Origin: Pseudoalteromonas sp. T1lg23B
GTDB lineage: Bacteria; Pseudomonadota; Gammaproteobacteria; Enterobacterales; Alteromonadaceae
Assembly (NCBI RefSeq): GCF_002964665.1
Contig: NZ_PQBZ01000013.1
Location: forward strand, 186,001-250,000
DNA length: 64,000 bases
Reading direction: 5' to 3'
Below are positions 28,989-39,132 of this stretch, one piece after another. Numbering within the stretch: the first letter of the stretch is position 1; every line of letters begins with the position of its first letter. Below the pieces are notes generated by a model. That model did no database searches, was not told where the DNA came from, and saw only the letters and a program-made list of their open reading frames with translations. The translations under genes and the position numbers were made by a program.

Positions 28989-31700
28989 ATGATAGCTAAT
29001 TTATTTACCAAGATTTTTGGTAGTCGCAACGACCGCACTATTAAAAACTTAAGAAAAACGGTCGCCCTAATCAATGCGTTAGAAGAACAATACAGCAGTC
29101 TTTCGGATGAAGAATTAAAGGCCAAAACGGCAGAATTCAGACAGCGTTTCGAGCAAGGTACAAGCTTAGATGATATCTTGCCGGAAGCGTTTGCCACGGT
29201 CAGAGAGGCCTCTAAACGTGTTTTCAATATGCGTCACTTCGATGTGCAAATGATCGGCGGTATCGTTTTACATCAGGGCCGCATATCTGAAATGCGTACG
29301 GGTGAAGGTAAAACACTGACGGCAACGTTACCTGCTTATTTAAATGGTTTAACAGGTAAAGGCGTTCATGTCATTACCGTAAACGACTACCTAGCTAAGC
29401 GTGATGCTGAAACCAACCGCCCACTGTTTGAATTCTTAGGTCTAACCGTTGGCTGCAATGTGCCTGGTATGATGCCGCAACAGAAAAAAGAAGCGTATGC
29501 AGCAGATATAACCTATGGCACTAACAATGAATTTGGCTTTGACTATTTGCGCGATAATATGGCATTTAGTATTGGTGAACGTGTACAGCGTCCATTGTAT
29601 TACGCGGTAGTCGATGAAGTGGATTCAATTTTAATTGATGAAGCGCGTACACCATTGATCATTTCTGGCCCAGCTGAAGACAGTTCTGAGCTATACGCCA
29701 AAATCAATACCTTGGTACCTTCTCTTGTATTACAAGAAAAAGAAGATGAAGAAGGCGTGGAAGGTGATGGTGACTTTACCTTAGACGAGAAATCTAAACA
29801 GGTTCATTTGACTGAGCGTGGTCAACTAAAAGTTGAAGAACTATTAATTGAAAATGGTTTGATTGACGAAGGTGACTCGCTTTACTCGGCGGGCAATATC
29901 ACTCTGTTGAGCCATGTTTACGCAGCTTTACGTGCACATAAACTGTATCAAAAAGACGTAGACTACGTGGTAAAAGACAATGAAGTTATTATTGTTGATG
30001 AACATACCGGACGTACGATGGAAGGTCGTCGTTGGTCAGAAGGTCTGCATCAAGCGGTCGAAGCTAAAGAGGGAGTTCGCATTCAAAATGAGAACCAGAC
30101 ACTTGCCTCTATTACCTTCCAGAATTACTTTAGAATTTATGACAAACTAGCTGGTATGACTGGTACTGCGGACACTGAAGCGTTTGAGTTCCAGTCAATC
30201 TATGGCTTAGATACCGTTGTTATCCCTACCAATAAACCAATGATCCGTGATGATCGCGCTGATTTAGTATATTTGACGCAAGAAGAAAAGTTCGAAGCCA
30301 TCTTGGAAGATATTCGTGATTGTCAAAAACGTGGTCAGCCAGTATTGGTGGGTACTATTTCAATTGAAAGTTCAGAATACCTTTCTCACTTTTTAACCAA
30401 AGAAAAAATTGAGCACAACGTACTCAACGCTAAGTTCCATGCCCAAGAAGCGGATATCGTTGCGGATGCCGGTTTACCAGGTAAAGTGACCATCGCCACA
30501 AACATGGCCGGTCGTGGTACGGATATCGTGCTAGGTGGTAACTGGCAGTCAGAAGTGGCTAAGCTTGATAATCCATCTGAAGAGCAGATAGCTCAAATCA
30601 AAGAGAAGTGGAAACAAACACACGATGCCGTTATTGCAGCAGGTGGTTTGCATATAATTGGTACTGAGCGTCACGAATCTCGTCGTATCGATAATCAGTT
30701 ACGTGGTCGTTCTGGTCGTCAAGGGGATGCGGGTTCTAGCCGTTTCTATCTATCGATGGACGATGCCCTAATGCGTATATTCGCTGGCGAACGCATGACT
30801 AACATGATGCGCAAACTAGGTATGCAGCGTGGCGAAGCGATTGAGCATCCTTGGGTAAACCGTGCAATTGAAAATGCACAGCGGAAAGTAGAAGCGCGCA
30901 ACTTCGATATTCGTAAACAGCTTCTTGAATATGATGATGTGGCCAATGACCAACGTCGCGTCGTGTACGAGCAACGTAATGAATTACTTGAAGAAGGCGA
31001 TATCTCTGAGACTATCACAGCTATCCGTAGTGATGTGCTCAATGGCACCATTGATCAGTTTATTCCACCACAAAGCTTGGCTGAAATGTGGGATATTCCG
31101 GGTTTAGAAGAACGCTTGAAAGCAGACTTCTTAATCGAATTGCCAATCGCACAGTGGTTAGCTGATGATGAGAAACTGTACGAAGAGAAACTTCGTGATC
31201 GTATTGCAGAAGAAGTCGATGCTGCGTACAAGCAAAAAGAGTTGATGGTTGGCCCTGATGTGCTTCGTCAATTTGAAAAAGCGGTTATGCTTCAGAGTTT
31301 GGATCAGCATTGGAAAGATCACTTGGCAGCGATGGACCATCTACGTCAGGGGATCCATTTGCGTGGCTATGCACAGAAGAATCCTAAACAGGAATATAAG
31401 CGTGAGTCTTTCGAATTGTTCTCAGAGATGTTGGAGAATTTGAAGATAGATGTAGTGGGTATTCTGAGCAAGGTACAGGTACGCGCGGAAGAAGATGTTG
31501 AAAAGGTAGAACAACAGCATCGTCGCAGCGAACAAGCACCAAGAGAGTATCAACACGCCGACGCTGAACAGGTTGGTGGCGACGTCCCACAAGATTCGGC
31601 GGTTGTTGCAGCGCGCACTGAGCCTAAAGTTGGTCGTAACGAGCCTTGTCCTTGTCAATCAGGCAAGAAGTTCAAACAGTGTTGCGGTAAGCTAAAGTAA
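28989..31700 (+). CDS. secA: Preprotein translocase ATPase SecA
   Basis: This 903-residue motor drives proteins through SecYEG. Walker A MRTGEGKT lies near residue 102-109, and the Walker B region [16 protein letters not shown] near 207-222. The preprotein cross-linking domain and [13 protein letters not shown] near 506 are also present. The C-terminal zinc-binding tail is intact ([13 protein letters not shown]), the SecB and lipid contact site. Length matches E. coli SecA (901). secA is followed by mutT as in E. coli, with a terminator between them. Confidence 0.98.
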   Translation: MIANLFTKIFGSRNDRTIKNLRKTVALINALEEQYSSLSDEELKAKTAEFRQRFEQGTSLDDILPEAFATVREASKRVFNMRHFDVQMIGGIVLHQGRISEMRTGEGKTLTATLPAYLNGLTGKGVHVITVNDYLAKRDAETNRPLFEFLGLTVGCNVPGMMPQQKKEAYAADITYGTNNEFGFDYLRDNMAFSIGERVQRPLYYAVVDEVDSILIDEARTPLIISGPAEDSSELYAKINTLVPSLVLQEKEDEEGVEGDGDFTLDEKSKQVHLTERGQLKVEELLIENGLIDEGDSLYSAGNITLLSHVYAALRAHKLYQKDVDYVVKDNEVIIVDEHTGRTMEGRRWSEGLHQAVEAKEGVRIQNENQTLASITFQNYFRIYDKLAGMTGTADTEAFEFQSIYGLDTVVIPTNKPMIRDDRADLVYLTQEEKFEAILEDIRDCQKRGQPVLVGTISIESSEYLSHFLTKEKIEHNVLNAKFHAQEADIVADAGLPGKVTIATNMAGRGTDIVLGGNWQSEVAKLDNPSEEQIAQIKEKWKQTHDAVIAAGGLHIIGTERHESRRIDNQLRGRSGRQGDAGSSRFYLSMDDALMRIFAGERMTNMMRKLGMQRGEAIEHPWVNRAIENAQRKVEARNFDIRKQLLEYDDVANDQRRVVYEQRNELLEEGDISETITAIRSDVLNGTIDQFIPPQSLAEMWDIPGLEERLKADFLIELPIAQWLADDEKLYEEKLRDRIAEEVDAAYKQKELMVGPDVLRQFEKAVMLQSLDQHWKDHLAAMDHLRQGIHLRGYAQKNPKQEYKRESFELFSEMLENLKIDVVGILSKVQVRAEEDVEKVEQQHRRSEQAPREYQHADAEQVGGDVPQDSAVVAARTEPKVGRNEPCPCQSGKKFKQCCGKLK

Positions 31701-31715
31701 TAAACAAGCAAAGAT

Positions 31716-31744
31716 AAAAAAGCGACCATGAGTCGCTTTTTTTT
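31716..31744 (+). terminator. Rho-independent terminator after secA
   Basis: AGCGAC/GTCGCT stem with a 5-base loop, preceded by an A run and followed by eight T residues. It ends just before the mutT ribosome site (CGGGAG), so some readthrough into mutT may occur. Confidence 0.82.
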
Positions 31745-31755
31745 CGGGAGTAATA

Positions 31756-32151
31756 ATGACAAAGAAGACAGTTAATGTAGCTGTTGGGGTGATCATGCAA
31801 GACAGACAGGTGTTTGTCAGTAAGCGTGCAGAGCACCAACATCAGGGCGGTTTGTGGGAATTTCCTGGCGGGAAGGTAGAAGCACAAGAGAGTATTTTTC
31901 ATGCACTCCAAAGAGAGCTTGCAGAAGAAGTGAATATTACCGTCCATAGTTCGCAACCTTTAATGCGTATTGAACACGACTATGGCGACAAGCAGGTTTG
32001 CTTAGATATTCATCTCGTAGAAGATTTTTCTGGTGAGGCTAAGGGGTTAGAAGGGCAACTTTGTCAATGGATTAGCATTGAGGGCCTCCATGAATTGTCG
32101 TTTCCTGAAGCGAATAAAGAAATTGTGGCTAAGTTGCAGTCGGACTTTTAA
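31756..32151 (+). CDS. mutT: 8-oxo-dGTP diphosphatase MutT
   Basis: This 131-residue Nudix hydrolase cleans 8-oxo-dGTP from the nucleotide pool and prevents A:T to C:G mutations. The Nudix box is intact at about residues 37-59: GGKVEAQESIFHALQRELAEEV fits GX5EX7REXXEE. WEFPGG precedes it. Length (E. coli 129) and position after secA support MutT over other Nudix enzymes. GGGAG precedes the ATG. Confidence 0.92.
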   Translation: MTKKTVNVAVGVIMQDRQVFVSKRAEHQHQGGLWEFPGGKVEAQESIFHALQRELAEEVNITVHSSQPLMRIEHDYGDKQVCLDIHLVEDFSGEAKGLEGQLCQWISIEGLHELSFPEANKEIVAKLQSDF

Positions 32152-32266
32152 GTGAGCATGTACACTATTTGTTACCATTGATTATCGAATTATTAGTTTG
32201 TTGAAATTGTTTTCAGGGGACTAAGCAGTTTAAGATGATGTGGTACAACTTATGGAAATATCATAA

Positions 32267-34333
32267 ATGAATAAAATTACATTAACAGCGGCAAGCGTCG
32301 CTATGACATTGGGTTTGCTAGGGTGTAGTGAACCTGCAAGCAATACTCAAGCTGCTGCCGAACAACAATCACAGCAAGTGGCTAAAGTATCTGGAATAGA
32401 TTTAAATAATATTGATCGTACAGTAAGAGCACAAGACGATTTCTATTACCATGTGAACGGCAAATGGCTTGAAAAAACGCAAATTCCCGCAGATAAATCA
32501 AACTATGGCTCGTTTACTCAGCTTTACGATGAATCTCAAAAAGCATTAAAAGAAGTATTAGAGAGCGCCAAGTCAAATGCTCAGGCTACGCAGGGGAGTG
32601 ATGAGTACAAACTTGGTGCATTTTATGCGAGCTATATGGACGAGAATGCGCGTGAGGAGCTAGGATTATCACCAATAAAAACCTACCTTAGTGAAATCAA
32701 TGCGGTTGAAGACAAGGCTGACGTGCCTGCCTTAATGGCTAAGATGCTAAGTAAAGGTGGTAGCAACCCATTTGCTTGGTATGTCAATAACGATGCGAAA
32801 AACTCGACTGAGCATGCTCTGTATCTCTATCAGTCTGGATTGGGTCTACCGGATAGAGATTACTACTTAAAAGATAGTGATAAATATAACACCATACGTG
32901 AGCAGTACGCGCAGTACATTGAGCAGGTGTTTGTGAGGCTAGGTCATAGTGATGCAAAACAGGTTGCTACAAATATTTTGGCGTTGGAAAAAGCTATGGC
33001 TGAAGTACAGTGGACGCGTGTTGAGAGTCGTGATGCGACTAAAACATACAACAAAATGACCTTGGCTCAGGCAGATCAATTAATGCCTGAGTTTGATTTG
33101 CCCGCATATTTTAGTGCGCTTGGGCTAGATCTGAAAGAACTTATCGTTAGTCAGCCATCTTATTTGCAGGGGTTATCTGATGTTTACAGTAATAACTCGC
33201 TAGCAGCTTGGCAGCAATACCTTACTTTTCACTTTGTAAACAACCATGCGGCTTTACTTAACAAGGATATGGTTGAACTAAGATTTAACTTCTTTGATAA
33301 AACGCTCAGAGGCCTTGAAGAGCAGGCTCCGACATGGAAGAAAGCGGTTGATGCAAGCAATGAAGTGTTAGGTGAATTGCTTGGTAAAATCTATGTAAAA
33401 CAGTACTTTCCTCCTGAAGCGAAGGCCAAGATGGAAGAGCTGGTTGCGAACTTGATAAAAGGTTTCGAACAAGCCATTGATGGTTTAGAGTGGATGACTG
33501 CTGAGACGAAAGTTGCAGCAAAAGAAAAGTTAAATAAATTCACGCCTAAAATTGGCTACCCAGACAAATGGAAAGACTACTCAGCCTTGGAAATCAACCG
33601 AGATGACTTGCTTGGTAACTATGTGCGTTACTACCAATGGGCATATCAAGAGATGGTCGATAAAATGGGTAAGCCAGTAGACCGCTCCGAGTGGTTTATG
33701 ACACCGCAAACGGTAAATGCTTACTATAACCCAGTTAATAATGAAATTGTTTTCCCTGCAGCCATTTTGCAACCACCATTTTTTAACCTCGCAGCTGATG
33801 ATGCAGTCAACTACGGTGCCATAGGTGCGGTGATTGGTCACGAGTTAGGGCATGGTTTTGATGATCAAGGTGCCAAGTATGATGGTGATGGCAACCTGCG
33901 TAACTGGTGGAGTGAGTCAGATCTTAAGCAATTTGAAGCACGTGGTAAAAAACTGGTAGAGCAGTTTGATCAGTTCAAGCCATTTGAAGATGCGAACGTA
34001 AATGGTCAATTTACTTTAGGTGAAAATATTGGTGATTTGGGCGGCTTGACGGTCGCTTATAAAGCATACCAAATCTCTCTAGGAGACACTAAGGCACCTG
34101 TTATTGATGGTTATACTGGTGAACAGCGCTTCTTTATGGGGTGGTCACAGATCTGGCGCAGAAAATACCGCGAGGAAGAGTTACGTAATCGCTTGGTGAC
34201 AGATTCGCACTCACCCAGTCATTACCGCGTAATTGGCGTGTTACCGAATATGCCGGAGTTCTATAAAGCATTTGATGTCAAAGAAGGCGACAAAATGTAC
34301 TTAGCTCCTGAGCAACGTGTGAAAATTTGGTAA
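32267..34333 (+). CDS. M13-family (neprilysin-like) zinc metallopeptidase, lipoprotein
   Basis: This 688-residue protein has a lipoprotein signal (lipobox LLGC, Cys-20), an M13 N-terminal domain (from about residue 50) and a catalytic domain. The zinc motif HELGH lies near residue 525 within VIGHELGHGFDDQG. The third ligand GENIGDLGG lies near 585, with NAYYNP near 485 and the C-terminal RVIGVLPNMPEF substrate-binding region. M13 enzymes cleave short peptides; attachment to a membrane facing the periplasm or outside is inferred from the lipobox. It stands alone with its own terminator. Confidence 0.92.
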   Translation: MNKITLTAASVAMTLGLLGCSEPASNTQAAAEQQSQQVAKVSGIDLNNIDRTVRAQDDFYYHVNGKWLEKTQIPADKSNYGSFTQLYDESQKALKEVLESAKSNAQATQGSDEYKLGAFYASYMDENAREELGLSPIKTYLSEINAVEDKADVPALMAKMLSKGGSNPFAWYVNNDAKNSTEHALYLYQSGLGLPDRDYYLKDSDKYNTIREQYAQYIEQVFVRLGHSDAKQVATNILALEKAMAEVQWTRVESRDATKTYNKMTLAQADQLMPEFDLPAYFSALGLDLKELIVSQPSYLQGLSDVYSNNSLAAWQQYLTFHFVNNHAALLNKDMVELRFNFFDKTLRGLEEQAPTWKKAVDASNEVLGELLGKIYVKQYFPPEAKAKMEELVANLIKGFEQAIDGLEWMTAETKVAAKEKLNKFTPKIGYPDKWKDYSALEINRDDLLGNYVRYYQWAYQEMVDKMGKPVDRSEWFMTPQTVNAYYNPVNNEIVFPAAILQPPFFNLAADDAVNYGAIGAVIGHELGHGFDDQGAKYDGDGNLRNWWSESDLKQFEARGKKLVEQFDQFKPFEDANVNGQFTLGENIGDLGGLTVAYKAYQISLGDTKAPVIDGYTGEQRFFMGWSQIWRRKYREEELRNRLVTDSHSPSHYRVIGVLPNMPEFYKAFDVKEGDKMYLAPEQRVKIW

Positions 34334-34352
34334 GCCTAATTGGTTAAGTTGA

Positions 34353-34380
34353 GAAGCCCGCCCCTTGCGGGCTTCTTTGT
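34353..34380 (+). terminator. Terminator after the M13 peptidase gene
   Basis: GAAGCCCGC/GCGGGCTTC, a perfect 9-bp GC-rich stem with a 5-base loop, lies 20 bases after the stop codon. The following T tract is short (TTTGT), so strength is uncertain. Confidence 0.7.
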
Positions 34381-34416
34381 ATCTATATGCTGGTTGTTTC
34401 AAATAGATGAAAAAAT

Positions 34417-34434
34417 AATGATAGCGCTGTCATT
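34417..34434. promoter_or_regulatory. Palindromic operator upstream of chitobiase (NagR-like LacI-family site)
   Basis: AATGATAGCGCTGTCATT is an 18-bp palindrome with one mismatch around a GCGC centre, 108 bases before the chitobiase start. A near-identical copy precedes the transporter at 37235. The even palindrome with central CG is typical of LacI-family repressors. Regulons for GlcNAc and chitin in related bacteria use a LacI-type NagR, hence the proposed name. The regulator itself is not in the window. Confidence 0.68.
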
Positions 34435-34541
34435 TTAGTTTTTATATGATGAAAGGGTAATGAATCAGCTAATAATTAATCAACTCGCACATAAAAGAAC
34501 AGAAACGAAGCGAAGAGACGACCGCTTTAAAGGAGCATACG

Positions 34542-37121
34542 ATGAGTTTTAAGCAAACGATAATGGCTAGTGTGCTAGCCTCCATCCCATTACTTGCCAA
34601 CGCAACATTGTCAGAGAGTGAATTGCAACGCTTTACCCAAGGTACAGCGCTAACTTTTGCGGTAGAAGATAATTTTCATAACGGTGCTTCGAGTTTCATA
34701 GGCTCTATGACGCTGACAAACAACTCCGGTGTGGCGTTGCCTAAAGGCGAGGGAGATTGGCAAATTTATATTCATTCGGTGCGTAAAATCCACACTAAGC
34801 AAGCCTCAGGATTGAAGGTTGAGCATATCAATGGTGATCTGCATCGCTTTGTGCCAACAGCTGATTTTGCAGGATTAGCCAATGGCGAACAATTGACCGT
34901 CAAGTTTGAAGCGAATGTTTGGATAGCAGCTTACAGTGATTTTATGCCTCGTGCATTTATGGTCGCTAAAGATCAGACCCCTGCCATTTTTGCCAATACG
35001 GACACCGAAGATTTACAACAGTTTATTGCACCAATTGAAAGAGAAAATCAGCTGAGACGTTACAACGAACCTGCTGATCTTACAAAGCTAGCGACTGCTC
35101 AGTTACGTTATGAGCGCAACCAGAGCGCCGTTAAAGTATCTGAAGAAGAAGCGCTAAAGAGAATTATCCCAAAACCCAACAAGGTGGATTTTAATCGCGG
35201 TAGTGCCATGCTGGACAGCAATTGGCAAATTCGTTTTGCAGGTCGACTAAAGTCTGAGTTAGAGGTATTCCAGCAAGACTTAGCCAAATACGGACTCAAG
35301 TTAGCAGCACAACCTGATCACATCGCGGTGCAAAAGCAACCTATGATCAGTTTAAAGGTTGATAACACAATTGCGGGGGGTAAAGCACACAGCTACCGTC
35401 TTGTTATTGATGATGATCGAATTGAAATTGTGGGAGCGGATAACGCAGGTGTGTTTTATGGTATGCAGAGTTTGCTGGCGCTGTTTCCCGCAGATGCGCG
35501 CGAACGTGTGACATTACAAAATGTGGAGATTGAAGATAGTCCAAGGCTAAGTTGGCGTGGTATGCATTATGACAATGCACGTAACTTTCATGGTAAAGAG
35601 GCCATGTTCAAGCTTGTTGAGCAAATGGCTCGTTATAAAATGAATGTTCTACACTGGCATTTCTCAGATGATGAAGGGTGGCGACTAGAGATCCCTGGCT
35701 TGCCGGAATTAGCACAGATTGGTGGCCATCGCTGTTTTGATTTAACCGAGCAAAGTTGTTTATTGACTCAACTTGGGACTGGGCCGTTCAAATCGGGTTC
35801 AGGCAATGGCTATTTGTCAAGAGATGACTTTGTTGAGCTATTAAAGTTTGCAAAGGCAAGACACATCACTATAGTGCCAGAAATAGAGAGCCCCGGGCAT
35901 GCGCGTGCATCCATCAAAGCTATGGAAGCTAGATATAACAAGCTAATCAAACAGGGGAAAGCTGAGCAAGCGGGTGCTTACCTACTCAGTGAGCCCGATG
36001 ATCAGTCAAAATACATGACGGTACAAAGCTATACCGATAATTCTATAAATGTCTGTCTTGATTCTAGCTATGCATTTATGGAAAAAGTGACGTATGAATT
36101 GCAAAGTATGTATCGTGATGCTGGCACCCGACTAACTAATTTACACTTTGGTGGTGATGAAGTCGGCGCTGGCTCATGGGCTGGTTCCAAGGCCTGCCAA
36201 AGCCTGTTTGCTCGCTCTGGTAATGGTGTTTCGGGAGTTGCAGATTTAAAACCATACTTTACTCAGCGCGTGGCCGAGATGCTCAATAAGCGTGGCATCA
36301 CCCCCGGAGCATGGGAAGACGGCTTGATGTATGACCGTGTGAACCCTTTTAATCGAGCAGCTTTTGCCAACAAATCGTTTACCGCAAACGTATGGGATAA
36401 CATCTGGGAATGGGGGGTGGCAGACAGAGCATATCGTTTAGCCAACGAAGGCTATCAAGTGATCCTATCGCACGGCACACATTTATATTTTGATCACCCT
36501 TATGAAGCACATCCAGAAGAAAGAGGTTATTACTGGGCAACTCGCTACATTGATACCAAAAAGACATTCAGCTACATGCCTGATGATGTATATGGCAACG
36601 CCGATTTTACACGCACTAGAGAGCCGATTGTAAATCTTGAGGCTTTGGTTGGCCGTGAGTTGCCTCAATTACAGAAACCAGAAAATATTGTCGGGATGCA
36701 GGGGCAAGTATGGAGTGAAACAATCCGTACCGAAGATCAAGTACTGGCGATGATTTTCCCACGTATTTTAGCTGTTGCCGAGCGGGCATGGCATAAATCA
36801 AAATGGGAAAATACAGGGGTAAACAGCAAAGAGTTTGATAAAGATTGGCAGCAATTTGCCGCAGCTTTATCGCTCAAGGAATTGGCAAAATTACAGCAAG
36901 ATAAAGTGAATGCCAATCTACCTGTGCCTGGTGCGAAGTTAGAAAATGGTAACTTGTATGCCAACAGTGCATTTCCTTATTTGACCATCGAGTACAGTTT
37001 GGATGCTGGTCAAAATTGGCAAGTTTATAGTGCTCCTGTCTCCGTTAACGACTCGGCAGCGGTTCGTTTAAGAACACGCATTGGGGAAAATAATACTAGC
37101 CGTGTCACCGGATTAGAATGA
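34542..37121 (+). CDS. Beta-N-acetylhexosaminidase (chitobiase), GH20
   Basis: This 859-residue secreted enzyme releases GlcNAc from chitobiose. Domains in order: signal peptide (about 1-21, ending LANA), the carbohydrate-binding chitobiase N-domain (about 30-165), the GH20b domain (about 200-335), the GH20 barrel (about 340-770) and a C-terminal Ig-like domain. The catalytic pair is in HFGGDEVGAG near residue 538. Substrate-contact motifs LHWHFSDDEGWRLEI and EIESPGHARA are present. GGAG precedes the ATG. The shared operator links it with the downstream transporter. Length and domain order match Vibrio and Serratia chitobiases. Confidence 0.93.
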   Translation: MSFKQTIMASVLASIPLLANATLSESELQRFTQGTALTFAVEDNFHNGASSFIGSMTLTNNSGVALPKGEGDWQIYIHSVRKIHTKQASGLKVEHINGDLHRFVPTADFAGLANGEQLTVKFEANVWIAAYSDFMPRAFMVAKDQTPAIFANTDTEDLQQFIAPIERENQLRRYNEPADLTKLATAQLRYERNQSAVKVSEEEALKRIIPKPNKVDFNRGSAMLDSNWQIRFAGRLKSELEVFQQDLAKYGLKLAAQPDHIAVQKQPMISLKVDNTIAGGKAHSYRLVIDDDRIEIVGADNAGVFYGMQSLLALFPADARERVTLQNVEIEDSPRLSWRGMHYDNARNFHGKEAMFKLVEQMARYKMNVLHWHFSDDEGWRLEIPGLPELAQIGGHRCFDLTEQSCLLTQLGTGPFKSGSGNGYLSRDDFVELLKFAKARHITIVPEIESPGHARASIKAMEARYNKLIKQGKAEQAGAYLLSEPDDQSKYMTVQSYTDNSINVCLDSSYAFMEKVTYELQSMYRDAGTRLTNLHFGGDEVGAGSWAGSKACQSLFARSGNGVSGVADLKPYFTQRVAEMLNKRGITPGAWEDGLMYDRVNPFNRAAFANKSFTANVWDNIWEWGVADRAYRLANEGYQVILSHGTHLYFDHPYEAHPEERGYYWATRYIDTKKTFSYMPDDVYGNADFTRTREPIVNLEALVGRELPQLQKPENIVGMQGQVWSETIRTEDQVLAMIFPRILAVAERAWHKSKWENTGVNSKEFDKDWQQFAAALSLKELAKLQQDKVNANLPVPGAKLENGNLYANSAFPYLTIEYSLDAGQNWQVYSAPVSVNDSAAVRLRTRIGENNTSRVTGLE

Positions 37122-37234
37122 TTTGGCGGTTACTCAGCAATAAAGTAGCTAAAGTTGAAATAGTTTGTTTCAGCTTTAGTTACAATTGTGTTTAAAATCT
37201 AACTAGTCAAATGTGAAATTTTAACGTAAAGTTA

Positions 37235-37252
37235 AATGTCAGCGCTGTCATT
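37235..37252. promoter_or_regulatory. Palindromic operator upstream of the NagP-like transporter
   Basis: AATGTCAGCGCTGTCATT is an 18-bp palindrome with one mismatch, 96 bases before the transporter ATG at 37348. It differs from the chitobiase operator at 34417 in only two positions, so both genes probably answer to one repressor. Confidence 0.68.
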
Positions 37253-37347
37253 TTTGTGGTGTGTAGTGAAAATGCATTTTGCTCAAGGCTAAATCACCAT
37301 GCATGACAGTCAAAATAATGATATTAATTAGCAACAAGAAGAGATTT

Positions 37348-38649
37348 ATGGAAGCAATCGTGGAAATTGAAGATAAAGAAAAGCAGAGTATTTGGCTCCC
37401 GATGATACTCGCAGGTTCAATGTTTTTCATTCTGGGGTGTATCACTTGGCTCAATGGCGCGATTACTCCGTTTTTACAACAAATGCTTGAGCTGACTCCG
37501 TTACAAGCCTCCTTCATTATTTCGTCTTTCTATATTGCAGTGACGGTTGCCGGTATTCCCTCTGCGATGTTAATCAAACGCGTCGGATACAAAAATGGCA
37601 TGGCGATTGGGTGTGTGGTTATGGCTGCATCCGCTTTGATGTATATTCCGGCCGCAAAAATGCAAATGATAGAAATTTTCTTATTCGCCCAGCTTATGAT
37701 TGGTGTTGGTCAAACTGTGTTGCAAACTGCGGTGAACCCGTATGTGGTAAAAATGGGCTCGGAAAAGTCTGCAGCTGTACGAGTATGCATCATGGGATTG
37801 TTAAATAAATCCGCAGGCGTTATCGTACCTATCGTATTTGCAGCCGTGGTCGTAAGTGGTTTGGTTGAAGGTGGAACTAAGCTGTCTCAAGAGCAAAAAG
37901 ACATTATGGCAAACAGCCTAATCGCGCCTTACATCGCGATAGCAGGATTAATTTTCTTATTTGCATTATTTGCGAAGTTTGCACCTTTGCCTGACTTGGT
38001 ATTTAGCGAAGAAAGTAAAACAAGTAAAGGAGAGCTCAAAGAAACACTTGCGCACCCTCATTTGGTGTTAGGTGTAATAGGTATTGCTTTGTATGTGGCT
38101 GTGGAAGTGATTGCTGCAGACACCATCGGCTCCTATGCTTTACAGTTGGGTATTGCAGATTATTCTGTGATGACTTCTTATACAATGACATGTATGCTTG
38201 TTGGATATGCCATTGGTATCGCTTTAATCCCTAGATTTATGTCTCAACAAAATGCGTTGATGATGTCGGGAATTGCAGGTATTGTTACTGTATTGGCGGT
38301 TGTATTTGGCAGTAACGATTCTTTTGCGATAGCCAACCTATTACTCGTTCCATTTGGTGGACCTGAGTTACCAGATCCGCTATTGTGTATCGCACTGCTT
38401 GGTTTTGCTAATGCGATGGTTTGGCCTGCTATCTGGCCACTGGCATTAGAAGGATTAGGGCGATTAACGGGTACTGCGTCAGGCCTGTTAATTATGGGGA
38501 TCGCAGGGGGAGCCTTAGGACCGTTACTGATTGGATTGGGTAACGTTGCCGGCCTCGGTGCACAAGGTGCATATAGCTTAATGATCCCAAGTTATCTATT
38601 TATCCTCTTCTATGCTGTGAAAGGTCACAAAATGAGAAGTTGGAAGTAA
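37348..38649 (+). CDS. nagP: MFS sugar transporter, probable N-acetylglucosamine permease
   Basis: This 433-residue protein with about 12 membrane segments belongs to the fucose/glucose-galactose (FucP/GluP) branch of the major facilitator family: GSMFFILGCITWLNGAITPF in the first segment and QTVLQTAVNPYV near 125 are typical. NagP proteins of marine Alteromonadales import GlcNAc without a PTS. Substrate is inferred from the chitobiase neighbour and the shared operator. ATG 37348 (MEAIVEIEDK) behind AAGAG was chosen. Longer in-frame starts back to 37279 would add a non-conserved extension. Confidence 0.82.
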   Translation: MEAIVEIEDKEKQSIWLPMILAGSMFFILGCITWLNGAITPFLQQMLELTPLQASFIISSFYIAVTVAGIPSAMLIKRVGYKNGMAIGCVVMAASALMYIPAAKMQMIEIFLFAQLMIGVGQTVLQTAVNPYVVKMGSEKSAAVRVCIMGLLNKSAGVIVPIVFAAVVVSGLVEGGTKLSQEQKDIMANSLIAPYIAIAGLIFLFALFAKFAPLPDLVFSEESKTSKGELKETLAHPHLVLGVIGIALYVAVEVIAADTIGSYALQLGIADYSVMTSYTMTCMLVGYAIGIALIPRFMSQQNALMMSGIAGIVTVLAVVFGSNDSFAIANLLLVPFGGPELPDPLLCIALLGFANAMVWPAIWPLALEGLGRLTGTASGLLIMGIAGGALGPLLIGLGNVAGLGAQGAYSLMIPSYLFILFYAVKGHKMRSWK

Positions 38650-38686
38650 AGAATTTCTATCTATACGTAGAAATAATCCCGTGTGT

Positions 38687-38713
38687 AATGCCACCGAAAG
38701 GTGGCATTTTTTT
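38687..38713 (+). terminator. Rho-independent terminator after nagP
   Basis: AATGCCACC/GGTGGCATT, a 9-bp perfect stem with a GAAA tetraloop, is followed by a run of T. Confidence 0.88.
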
Positions 38714-38740
38714 GTCAAAAATTCGAGTGCGAGTGTATAT

Positions 38741-38782
38741 AGCGATAGAGAAATAGCGATAGAGAAATAGCGATAGAGAAAT
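38741..38782. repeat. Tandem repeat, 14 bp x 3
   Basis: The unit AGCGATAGAGAAAT occurs three times head to tail without mismatch. It lies between the nagP terminator and the tRNA-His gene and is not in a coding region. Copy number may vary between strains by slippage. Confidence 0.9.
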
Positions 38783-38872
38783 AAATAGGTTTGACATCAG
38801 CTAGAAGTCAGCTTTAAACCACGGAATTAATCAAAGAAGTTTTATCTAGAAGATAAGATAAATAAAGAAAAG

Positions 38873-38949
38873 TGGGGCGACTGATGGGACTTGAACCCAC
38901 GACAACCGGAATCACAATCCAGGGCTCTACCAACTGAGCTACAGCCGCC
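38873..38949 (-). tRNA. tRNA-His (anticodon GTG)
   Basis: The minus strand folds as a full cloverleaf of 77 nt with encoded CCA. It has the extra 5' G(-1) opposite C73 that is special to tRNA-His. The acceptor stem is GCGGCTG/CAGTCGC (one G-T pair), the D arm holds AGCTCAGTTGGTAGAGC, the anticodon loop is TTGTGAT, and the T arm holds GGTTCAAGTCC. It appears to be a single gene, transcribed away from mscS. Confidence 0.97.
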
Positions 38950-38985
38950 ACAAAAGAATTGAACACCTCGTTTGGTGTGGCGCGC

Positions 38986-39013
38986 ATAATACATAAATAT
39001 CTGGCACTTGCAA
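38986..39013 (-). promoter_or_regulatory. Promoter of the tRNA-His gene
   Basis: On the minus strand, TTGCAA and TATTAT are separated by 16 bases and followed by the GC-rich discriminator GCGCGCC. That discriminator is typical of stable RNA promoters under stringent control. Confidence 0.7.
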
Positions 39014-39132
39014 AGCAAAAAATGTAATTTTTTTAGAAAAAAATACAAATAAAAAAATCCTTACATACAGACAATATTCATATAATCTATGTATGATCCG
39101 CTCAAAATCAAAAATCATGCCTAGGAGGCTTT

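Noticed and set aside
38741..38782. Short direct repeats considered as a CRISPR array
   Set aside because: The units are contiguous 14-mers without spacers, and no cas genes are nearby.
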